From: Pseudomonadota bacterium
GTDB lineage: Bacteria; Pseudomonadota; Gammaproteobacteria; Steroidobacterales; Steroidobacteraceae
Reading direction: 5' to 3'
NCBI GenBank assembly: GCA_018241505.1
Contig: JAFEDS010000012.1
Location: forward strand, 62,001 to 126,000
DNA length: 64,000 bases
Below are positions 42,676-50,096 of this stretch, piece after piece. Every line of letters starts with the position of its first letter. The first letter of the stretch is position 1. The position numbers were made by a program, and so were the translations under genes. The notes under the pieces were generated by a model, which was not told the DNA's origin, did no database searches, and saw only the letters and a list, made by a program, of their open reading frames with translations.

Positions 42676-44307
42676 GTGAATACCGAAGGCTCGCCCAGTG
42701 TGCTGCTGATCGGACCCTACGATCCACACTGCGGTGAATACACCTTTCTTGCGCCTCCGCTGGGAGTCTGGCGGCTGGTGGGCGTGCTGCAGGCAGCCGG
42801 CTTCGAAGCCAAGGTCTTCGATCCGAACTGTTGCCGTGAGCCACCGCAGCGCGCGCTCGAGCGTGAGCTGCTGGCCCACAATTGGGATGTCGTGGGCATC
42901 TCAACAACGGGGATGACTCTGCGCTACGACCTGGAGCTCGCGTACATTGCGCGGCGCATGGCGCCCCGGGCGCGCCTGGTTGCGGGCGGGATGGAGGCAA
43001 CGTTCCGGCCCGAGCTCATGTTTGAATTGGGCCCGTTTGATCTCGTGGTCCTCGGTGAGGGCGAGCACCCGCTGCTCGAGCTCGCGTCGCGCCTGCGCAA
43101 GGGCCTGCCGCTCGGCGGAATTACCGGCACAGCGGAGCGCAACGCGCAAGGCCAAGTAATCAAGATGCCGCAGACGGCGCTCACGCACGATCAGTTGCGT
43201 GATGCGATCTACAGCATTCCCTACGACAAGATGCCGTACAACGCCTACTGGGAGAGGCTGGAATCGGCGTATCGGGTCGGCGCGCTGCCGAGCAAGGCCG
43301 CCCGCGAAGCGCACCTGGCGGAGATCCGCTCGGTCCGCCTCATCACCCTGAACTATTGCCCGATGGGCTGCACGTTCTGCTCGTCAACCAACTTCCTGCA
43401 CGAAGCGCAGGGCAGCGTGGCCTCCATCGCGCGCCTGGAAGCGGATGAGTGCCTGCACATGATTGAACGGATCATGGTGGCGCATCCCAAGGCCCGCACC
43501 ATTATTTTCCAGGACGATATTTTCAGTTTCACGCGCGACCGCCGCATCCTGCCGCTGTGTGAAGGCATCGTTGCCGCGAAAAAGAGCGGCCGCATCCCGG
43601 CGCACCTGCAGTTCATCAGCACCAACCGCATCGACGCCATGACGCCCGAGCGCCTGTCCGCCATGCGGCAAGCCGGCTTCCGGGTCCTGGGTTTCGGCAT
43701 CGAAAGCTTCTCGCAACGCGTGCTCGGCGAATTCAACAAGGCACAGATCCATCGCCACATCGAGCCCATGCTCACCGCGGCGCTGGCGACCGGCGTGACT
43801 CCGTTTCTGGATCTGATCCTGAGCTCACCGGCCGCGCAGCTTGCCGATGTCGCGGAGACTTTACGCCAGGCCTACCGCTGGCTGCGGGCAGGCTGCGAGA
43901 TCGGGATGTATCCGTACGTCATCCCGTTTTCCGGGGCGCAATTCGCGAAGGATCCGAAGCTCGCGCCCTACACGCACTACACCGAGCGCCACGTAGCCGG
44001 TACACCGGTGGTCTGGCAACAAGCATCGAAGATACTACCCATGGACCCCGTCGTGACCGACGTCATTCTGCGAATGGAAAGCGCCTTCGAGGCCATTCTC
44101 GCGCCGCTGGAAAAATCAGTGGCCCATCTGCCGTCGCGCGTGCGCTCGCTGCTGTGGATCCTGAGCTCACTGTCGATCATGGCCGAGCACGGGCACTACA
44201 TTGCCGATGAGACCGAAGTTCGCGCCGAGTTGTATGCGCGGCTGCCAACGCTGCGGCCAGGCGAGCCGCAGGCATCGAGCTCCCGACTTGCAGTGGCCAG
44301 CGCATGA
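42676..44307 (+). CDS. B12-binding-domain radical SAM enzyme
   Basis: Class B radical SAM protein of 543 residues. Residues 9-145 are a cobalamin-binding-type Rossmann fold (VLLIGPYDPHCGEYTFLAPPLG ... DLVVLGEGEHPLLELA), with no His ligand motif, as usual for the class. The cluster motif is Cys228-x3-Cys232-x2-Cys235 in NYCPMGCTFCSS. These enzymes methylate unreactive carbons or rearrange substrates. I choose GTG 42676, ten bases after AGGAG; ATG 42658 in the same frame is the alternative. First gene of the operon; its stop overlaps the next ATG. Confidence 0.88.
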   Translation: MNTEGSPSVLLIGPYDPHCGEYTFLAPPLGVWRLVGVLQAAGFEAKVFDPNCCREPPQRALERELLAHNWDVVGISTTGMTLRYDLELAYIARRMAPRARLVAGGMEATFRPELMFELGPFDLVVLGEGEHPLLELASRLRKGLPLGGITGTAERNAQGQVIKMPQTALTHDQLRDAIYSIPYDKMPYNAYWERLESAYRVGALPSKAAREAHLAEIRSVRLITLNYCPMGCTFCSSTNFLHEAQGSVASIARLEADECLHMIERIMVAHPKARTIIFQDDIFSFTRDRRILPLCEGIVAAKKSGRIPAHLQFISTNRIDAMTPERLSAMRQAGFRVLGFGIESFSQRVLGEFNKAQIHRHIEPMLTAALATGVTPFLDLILSSPAAQLADVAETLRQAYRWLRAGCEIGMYPYVIPFSGAQFAKDPKLAPYTHYTERHVAGTPVVWQQASKILPMDPVVTDVILRMESAFEAILAPLEKSVAHLPSRVRSLLWILSSLSIMAEHGHYIADETEVRAELYARLPTLRPGEPQASSSRLAVASA

Positions 44308-45761
44308 AGGTTCTACGTTCATGGTCGTTTCTCGCGCCACTGGCCGTGTGCTCGCTGTTGGCCGGTTGGATCGTGTTGTCCGTGCTCAATGCCCGGGCAG
44401 TGGGCTTCTCGATCTTCCTGTTCGCGGTGGCCAACCTCATTGTCTACACTGATGCCATCGACTTCGCGCTGCGCCTGTACATGCGGCGCCGGCATACGGC
44501 CGCCGCCGGCGGCGTGGCGGAAAGCAGTCAGTTCGGCAATGTGTCAATCAACCTTGCCGCGATTCTGCCGCCGGACGCACGCCGGGTTGTGCCGGCCTCG
44601 CCCTTTGCAATCATCGCTTCCGTGTACAACCTCGAGGATCACTTCGATGAGTTCACCCGGAATTTCGGCGCCTATCGCGATCGCATCTGGCTGATCAGCG
44701 ATGGCTCGACGGACAACACCGTGCTGCGCCTGCGGCAGGCCGGCTGGCGTTGTTTCGATGATGGCGTCAACCGCCGCAAGCCCGGCGCGATCCGCCGCCT
44801 GCTGGAACGCATTCCCACTCACATCGAAACCGTGGTGGTGATTGATCCCGATGTGCGCATCCTGGGCCTCAACGAAGGCAGCAGCATCGATATCGAGCAG
44901 TTTGTCAGCGACTTCCAGCAATCGGGCGCCACCGCGGCCTGTCCGCGCATTGCGATCGAGCCGGATGGCTTCCTCGCCCGCTTCCAGTCTTTCGAGTACG
45001 CGCTCGCCTTTCGCATCGGCCGCGAAAGCCTCGGTGACTTCAGCATCACTTCGGGCGGCGTGTCGTTCTACAAGCGCAGCGCGCTGGTGCGCGCGTTGAA
45101 TGAGCACTCGCTGTCGGTGTACGCCGAAGACTTCGAGAATGCGGTGCTGCTGTTGAGTCAGGGCGGCCGCATCTATTACGACGGCCGCCTGGTTGTTGCT
45201 ACCGAAGGTCCGGGCTCATTGCAGCGTTGGTTCTCACAGCGCGTGGGTTGGTATCACGGCCTGCTCAAGGTCTACACCGAGCGCTTCAGCGAGATCATGC
45301 GGGTGGCGCGCCGCTCGCCGTTCGCTGCTTATCACTACATCATCTACGTGGGCGGCCTTTCGCTCGCCATGCATCTCGTGAAGATCGCGAGCGCGGCGCT
45401 TCTGCTCCTCAGCTTCCTCGCGGGCCTCGATGCTCTGCTGCTCGATGACCTCGTGCCCCAGGGCACTGTCACCAACCCCGCCTATTTCACCGCGGCCGTG
45501 ACCAGTTACCTGGCGCTCGGTGTCATCGCGCTGTTTACCGTGGTTCCCCCGCAGGAGCGCTCGTATTGCGCGCCGATCGTGCCACTGTATCTGTGCTACG
45601 CGATCGTCCACATCATTCCGATGTCGGTGGGATTCCTGAACTTCTTCTGGATCAAAATCTTCCGCAAGCGTATCTACCAGGATCACTACGAGAGTCCCAC
45701 CGATCCGACCCTGACCGGTAATCCGACGCTGACGGCTGACAAAGTGAGAGCGCTCGAATGA
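44304..45761 (+). CDS. Membrane-bound GT2 glycosyltransferase
   Basis: Protein of 485 residues. One to two helices (10-58) precede a cytosolic GT-A domain, followed by about four helices (345-460), the layout of polymer synthases. Catalytic landmarks are SDGSTDN (132-138), DPD (181-183), SGGVSFYKR, and AEDFE (Asp276 as likely base). The Q-x-x-R-W motif of processive enzymes is degenerate (QRVGW, 312-316), so chain polymerisation is likely but unproven. Donor sugar unknown. ATGA overlaps on both sides couple it to the radical SAM and methyltransferase genes. Confidence 0.88.
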   Translation: MKVLRSWSFLAPLAVCSLLAGWIVLSVLNARAVGFSIFLFAVANLIVYTDAIDFALRLYMRRRHTAAAGGVAESSQFGNVSINLAAILPPDARRVVPASPFAIIASVYNLEDHFDEFTRNFGAYRDRIWLISDGSTDNTVLRLRQAGWRCFDDGVNRRKPGAIRRLLERIPTHIETVVVIDPDVRILGLNEGSSIDIEQFVSDFQQSGATAACPRIAIEPDGFLARFQSFEYALAFRIGRESLGDFSITSGGVSFYKRSALVRALNEHSLSVYAEDFENAVLLLSQGGRIYYDGRLVVATEGPGSLQRWFSQRVGWYHGLLKVYTERFSEIMRVARRSPFAAYHYIIYVGGLSLAMHLVKIASAALLLLSFLAGLDALLLDDLVPQGTVTNPAYFTAAVTSYLALGVIALFTVVPPQERSYCAPIVPLYLCYAIVHIIPMSVGFLNFFWIKIFRKRIYQDHYESPTDPTLTGNPTLTADKVRALE

Positions 45762-46576
45762 CGGTCCGTGGAATACCTGCCCCGCAGCTCTATCAACCCA
45801 GCGCGTATTGGGAAGACCGAGCCCAGCGGTTTGCAGGCGAGGGCGCGGGACTTGCGGCAGTGTGTGCTTACGGCATGCCGGAGTTCTACAACCGCGCCAT
45901 TCAACTGGAGCAGCGCCTGGCGCTGCGCCCGTGGCTGGACGTGAAGCCCGGCATGCGCGTGCTGGATGTTGGTTGCGGGGTGGGGCGCTGGAGCCGGATG
46001 CTGGCAGCAAAGGGCGCGCACGTTACGGGCGTGGATCTCAGTCCCACGATGATCGCTCAAGCGCAACAGCGAGCCGCGGCGCAAGGCGTTTCGGATCGAT
46101 GCCAGTTTCGCGTACAGGACCTGTCGAGCCTCGATGTCGGTGAAAAGTTCGACGTCGTGTTGGGAGTAACGGTGCTGCAGCACATCCTGGATCCGGCTCT
46201 GCTGCGCGACGCCGTGCGTCGTATGACCGACCACCTGGCGCCCGGGGGACGAATGGTTCTGCTCGAGGCGGCCCCAACGAGTATCATTGAACGTTGCGAT
46301 TCCACGGTCTTCCGGGCACGTCAGCGGAATGTGTACCTGGACCTGTTTCGCCAATGCGATCTGGAGCTGCGAGCCCTGACAGGAGTCGATCCGGCGCCCA
46401 CGCGGACGCGGCTGTTGCCGTATCTGCGTAAGTTGCCGCGCGCAGCCTCCATGGGCCTTTTAATGCTTTCGACGGCACTGTCTTTGCCCGTTGACGCGCT
46501 GTTTGGTCGCCGCGCCGTCAACCAGTCCTGGCATGCAGTGTTCGTGCTCGAGCCAAAAAAAGTGGGGGGAAGCTGA
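45758..46576 (+). CDS. SAM-dependent methyltransferase in the polymer operon
   Basis: Class I methyltransferase of 272 residues with motif I VLDVGCGVGRWSRMLA, motif II TGVDLSPTMI and FDVVLGVTVLQHI. Near the C terminus is one hydrophobic stretch (AASMGLLMLSTALSLPVDAL) that could touch the membrane. Given its position between GT2 and the beta-helix protein, it probably O-methylates the sugar or lipid intermediate. It overlaps GT2 by four bases and ends three bases before the next gene. Confidence 0.85.
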   Translation: MTVRGIPAPQLYQPSAYWEDRAQRFAGEGAGLAAVCAYGMPEFYNRAIQLEQRLALRPWLDVKPGMRVLDVGCGVGRWSRMLAAKGAHVTGVDLSPTMIAQAQQRAAAQGVSDRCQFRVQDLSSLDVGEKFDVVLGVTVLQHILDPALLRDAVRRMTDHLAPGGRMVLLEAAPTSIIERCDSTVFRARQRNVYLDLFRQCDLELRALTGVDPAPTRTRLLPYLRKLPRAASMGLLMLSTALSLPVDALFGRRAVNQSWHAVFVLEPKKVGGS

Positions 46577-46579
46577 ATC

Positions 46580-47836
46580 ATGGCGCTCAAACGTCGTTCC
46601 ATCATAGCCATCGGCGTCTTTGCACTGCTGGCGGTCGTGGTCGCGGCCGGTCACTGGTATGAAACCAAGCGGGTGCAGCCAGGCAACACGACGGAAAAAG
46701 AAGTGACGGTGCACGTGACGAACGCGGGCGATCGCGGCCCCGGCACGCTGCGCGAGGCGCTCTTCCTGGTCGCGGGTGCCACCGGCCCCCGGACCATTTC
46801 AATCGAGATTCCCTCCATCAAGCTCGAGACCGCGCTGCCGGCGCTGGTGAGCGGGCGCGGTGTGAAGGTCGTCGGCCAGGCAACCGGGACGGTGATTGAC
46901 GCGCAGTCCCTGAACGCGGGCCCCGTATTCGATGTGTCCGGACCGAACACCGCCATTGAGCAAGTGACGGTCAGCAAGTGCCCCGCCGCGGCCATTCTGG
47001 TGCGTTCCATTCACTTCAGGCTGTCGGCCTCGACCATCGAGTCCTGCGACGTGGGCGTCGAAGTGGCCGAGAACGCGAGCGACTCGCTGTTGGAGCGCAA
47101 CCACTTCATCAAGAATCGGGTCGGCATCCGCTTCGCCGCCTCCGGTCACAACACCGCCGTGGCCAACAACGAGTTCAAGGAAAGCAAGGACGCCGGCCTG
47201 TGGGCGGTGCGCAGCGCGCCCGACTCCCACGACGATGTCATAGGCATTCACGACAACAAGTTCACCGAGGACACCACCGGCATCGTGGCCGGCAACATCC
47301 CGGTGTTGGTTGAGCGCAATGACTTCATCAACGCGCACGAAGCGGATGTGCATGTAGTGGGTGCCGGCGCGGTGATCCGCGGCAACCGCATCAATGGCGG
47401 CGCCTCCATGGGTATCGTTGCCGAGAACGCGAGCGGCGCCACCATCGATGACAACGAGTTGGAAGGGCTCACCGCCTACGGTGTCATGGTCCGCAGCTCA
47501 TCCAACACGACGGTGCGCTCGAACCGGCTGCACAACTGCGGCTACGGTCTGGCCTTCGTACTGGGCGACAAGGCCAAGGTCAGCACCGCGGTTGACAACA
47601 CCATCATTGAGGCGAAGTTTAACGGCATCGATGTCATCGGCGACTCGCCCATCCTGCGCCGCAACCAGGTCCTGCGCGCGCATGCGTATGCCCTGCACGT
47701 CGAGGATTTCCAGCCACCGAGCGGGCAGAAAGTGCAGTCCCAGCCATTCCTGGACAACAACAACTTCGGCAACAGTCCCGTCAGCAACAAGGGCAGCGTG
47801 AGCGTTGCCTCGCAGCAGCAGCAGTCCCTGCAGTAA
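46580..47836 (+). CDS. Periplasmic right-handed parallel beta-helix protein (NosD-like)
   Basis: Protein of 418 residues with an N-terminal membrane anchor (residues 8-24) and a mature part made of parallel beta-helix coils. Repeats of the N-x-F/I ... G-I/V type run from 95 to 390 (for example NHFIKNRVGIRF, NNEFKESKDAGLW, NRINGGASMGIV, NRLHNCGYGLAF). This fold occurs in polysaccharide lyases and C5-epimerases such as AlgG, and in NosD. A Gln-rich tail ends the protein. I infer an enzyme or chaperone acting on the exported chain; no catalytic triad could be assigned. Confidence 0.82.
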   Translation: MALKRRSIIAIGVFALLAVVVAAGHWYETKRVQPGNTTEKEVTVHVTNAGDRGPGTLREALFLVAGATGPRTISIEIPSIKLETALPALVSGRGVKVVGQATGTVIDAQSLNAGPVFDVSGPNTAIEQVTVSKCPAAAILVRSIHFRLSASTIESCDVGVEVAENASDSLLERNHFIKNRVGIRFAASGHNTAVANNEFKESKDAGLWAVRSAPDSHDDVIGIHDNKFTEDTTGIVAGNIPVLVERNDFINAHEADVHVVGAGAVIRGNRINGGASMGIVAENASGATIDDNELEGLTAYGVMVRSSSNTTVRSNRLHNCGYGLAFVLGDKAKVSTAVDNTIIEAKFNGIDVIGDSPILRRNQVLRAHAYALHVEDFQPPSGQKVQSQPFLDNNNFGNSPVSNKGSVSVASQQQQSLQ

Positions 47837-47848
47837 CGTGGATTCGAA

Positions 47849-49258
47849 GTGAGGCCGAACGCCGAAAGCACGCAGCTCATTCCCCGCCCGGTCTGGGAGA
47901 ATCCGCGCGTTCACTTGCTCGACGATATCTGGTTGATGACCATTGTCGCCATTCTCGTGGCGACCGGTGTCCCGTGGTTTGCCAGCGGTTTCGAGGTGAA
48001 TGTCGGCATGGCGAGCTGGGGCCTGCTGGCCCTGGGCGGCATCCACGTGGCATTCACCATGTTGGCAGCGCCCGCGCGCCTGCACGGCAAGTGGCGCGAT
48101 CGCGCGCTGACCTTTCTCGACATCCTCGGCGTCGTCCTGGTCGCCTTCATCTGGCAGCACGTCGGCGGACTGCAGAACCCGATGTTCCTCACTGTGTTCG
48201 CTCTGCCGGTCGTGGGCGCGATTTTCCTGTCGCGCTGGCACCCCTATCTGATTGCCGTGGTTGCGGTCGTCGCGGTGGGCATTGTCGCGCTCAGCCAGGC
48301 TCCTGAACTGCGCTGGTATGCCAGCGGCCTCATGGGCACGGACAAATGGCTCACCTGGTTGTTCGGCAATCAGAGCGCAGTGCCGCAGCCCTCGTTCTCG
48401 GGCTTCTTCGCGCCGTCGAACTACCTGATCGTGCTGTTGGAGGTATTTACCATCCTGTTGTTTGCCTGCGCGGTGGCGGCAGAGTATGTCGGCACGATTT
48501 TCGAGCGCCTGAATGCGCACATTGTGATGGCGCGTACCGAAGCCGAGCGCGGCCAGGAAATGTGGGCCGGCCTCATTGAGCGCCTGCCATTGCCCGCATT
48601 GCTGATTGATCCGGACTCCATGCGCATCGTCGCCTGCAGCGAGTTCGCGACCATCTACCTGCGCGCCGGCGACCTGGCGATCGAGGGGCGCCTGCTGTTC
48701 GAGGCGCTGAAGTTTTCCTATCCCGACATCGTGCAGGAGCTGGTTGTTGGCTCGGACGGTGGCGCCCCTGCAACGGTCATCCGCGTAGGCGAGCAGTTGC
48801 GGGTCACCCAGATCCGGGTCCTCCACGTGGCTCACAAGGGCCGGCGGCTCGCGCTCCTGACCATTGAGGATGCGACTGAAGTCTTCTGTCTGAAGGCGGC
48901 GCTGGATACCGCCGAGTACGCGGCCTTCGTGATTGATGCCCGTGGCCTGGTTCTTGCTTTCAACAAGCCGGCCGGCGGCTTGTTTGGAGGCGCGGAAGTG
49001 GGTGCCGACGCCGAGACGCTGTTGGCTCAGCCCGAGGCTCCGCCGCGTTGGTGGGAGCCGGGATTGACCGGTAGAAGAAAAATGCACATTGAAATTGGAC
49101 CCAGGATTTATCAGGTAACGAGCTCCGCCATTTCATTGGCGGGTGAGGAGGAGCGCATTTTCACCGTAACTTTTCTGCCGGTCGCCAGAGCCGGTACGGC
49201 CGATCCATTTTCGACCGGTTCGACGGTGGTCACCCAGACGCTGGGGCAGATGCGATGA
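47849..49258 (+). CDS. RegB/PrrB-like six-helix sensor with PAS domains, no kinase
   Basis: Protein of 469 residues starting at GTG 47849. Six helices (28-48, 56-75, 88-104, 112-129, 131-148, about 195-215) resemble the membrane sensor of RegB/PrrB. The loop GGLQNPM (106-112) nearly equals the ubiquinone-binding G-G-x-x-N-P-F heptad of that kinase. Two PAS-like modules follow (about 245-345 and 350-445), but there is no His box or ATPase domain. It must signal by protein contact, perhaps to the GGDEF/EAL protein two genes downstream. The final codon overlaps the next ATG. Confidence 0.75.
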   Translation: MRPNAESTQLIPRPVWENPRVHLLDDIWLMTIVAILVATGVPWFASGFEVNVGMASWGLLALGGIHVAFTMLAAPARLHGKWRDRALTFLDILGVVLVAFIWQHVGGLQNPMFLTVFALPVVGAIFLSRWHPYLIAVVAVVAVGIVALSQAPELRWYASGLMGTDKWLTWLFGNQSAVPQPSFSGFFAPSNYLIVLLEVFTILLFACAVAAEYVGTIFERLNAHIVMARTEAERGQEMWAGLIERLPLPALLIDPDSMRIVACSEFATIYLRAGDLAIEGRLLFEALKFSYPDIVQELVVGSDGGAPATVIRVGEQLRVTQIRVLHVAHKGRRLALLTIEDATEVFCLKAALDTAEYAAFVIDARGLVLAFNKPAGGLFGGAEVGADAETLLAQPEAPPRWWEPGLTGRRKMHIEIGPRIYQVTSSAISLAGEEERIFTVTFLPVARAGTADPFSTGSTVVTQTLGQMR

Positions 49259-50094
49259 GGCGCCGATTCGCAGTTGCAACCGCGGTAGCGGGCCTGTGCG
49301 CACCGGTGTGCGCGTTGCACGCCGCCGCGCCCTCGGGGGTGGATGACCGGATCGCAATCGGCTTGCAGGGTGAAAGCCTCACCAACACCAGCGGCGGCGG
49401 CGGCGGCTCGCTGACCTGGCTGCACAACTACAGCGCGGATGCCCTGGCCGGCGTGGGCGTTGAGCACCAGGTGCTGGCCAACTCGCATTGGACGTTCGGT
49501 TCCGTGAACGGCGCCTACTCCATGGGCCAGGGGGATCAGCGTTACAGCATTTACGGCGAAGCGCACGAGGGTGGCGGCAACAGCGGCGACCGCTCCTTCA
49601 ATTATCACATTGAAGCCGTGGGCCTGGTCGGCACCTATTTCCATCGGCTCTCGGTGCAGTTGGAAGATCGCCAGTTCTTTGTGGACACCGTGTCCGGCAA
49701 CCTGCCGAAGCTCGGTGTGTCGTACCTGTGGGATCCGCATTTCCAGACCTCCGTGTCGTATGCCTATTCGGTGGGATCCAACCTGGGTACGCGCCTGTTG
49801 GCGGGCAAGATCGACATTTTCGAGCCCGGCGTGAACTGGCTGATGGGTTTTTCAGTCGGTCAGGCGACCGCCGCGGTGCTGACACCCGGTGCGCACATCG
49901 AAGGTCAGCCGACCTCGATTCCAGGCCTGCGGGTGAAGGAAGGTTATGTGGGGGCCACGGTTCCGCTGCCGAGCTGGCGCAGCGAAATCAGCCTCATTCT
50001 CGACTACCAGAAGCTGTACAGCCCGTTTGTGGACAGCAAGCGCTTCCAGGGAAATCTGAACTACGTCTTTCACATAGGACATCACGGTAAGTAA
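49255..50094 (+). CDS. Outer-membrane beta-barrel protein of the polymer operon
   Basis: Exported protein of 279 residues (signal peptide to about residue 24, HAAA). The mature part is a series of amphipathic strands (YSADALAGVGVEHQVL, WTFGSVNGAYSMG, RYSIYGEAHEG, VSYAYSVGSNLGTRLL, EISLILDYQKLY), typical of a barrel of 10-14 strands. It does not end with Phe but with FHIGHHGK. I propose an export pore or surface anchor; no TPR part is present, unlike PgaA or BcsC. ATGA overlap with the sensor gene, two-base gap to the GGDEF/EAL gene. Confidence 0.7.
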   Translation: MRRRFAVATAVAGLCAPVCALHAAAPSGVDDRIAIGLQGESLTNTSGGGGGSLTWLHNYSADALAGVGVEHQVLANSHWTFGSVNGAYSMGQGDQRYSIYGEAHEGGGNSGDRSFNYHIEAVGLVGTYFHRLSVQLEDRQFFVDTVSGNLPKLGVSYLWDPHFQTSVSYAYSVGSNLGTRLLAGKIDIFEPGVNWLMGFSVGQATAAVLTPGAHIEGQPTSIPGLRVKEGYVGATVPLPSWRSEISLILDYQKLYSPFVDSKRFQGNLNYVFHIGHHGK

Positions 50095-50096
50095 TA

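Noticed and set aside
47498-49087. 529-residue minus-strand frame opposite the RegB-like gene
   Set aside because: Shadow frame: composition is Gln/Arg/His-rich with no domain; the plus strand has coherent helices.
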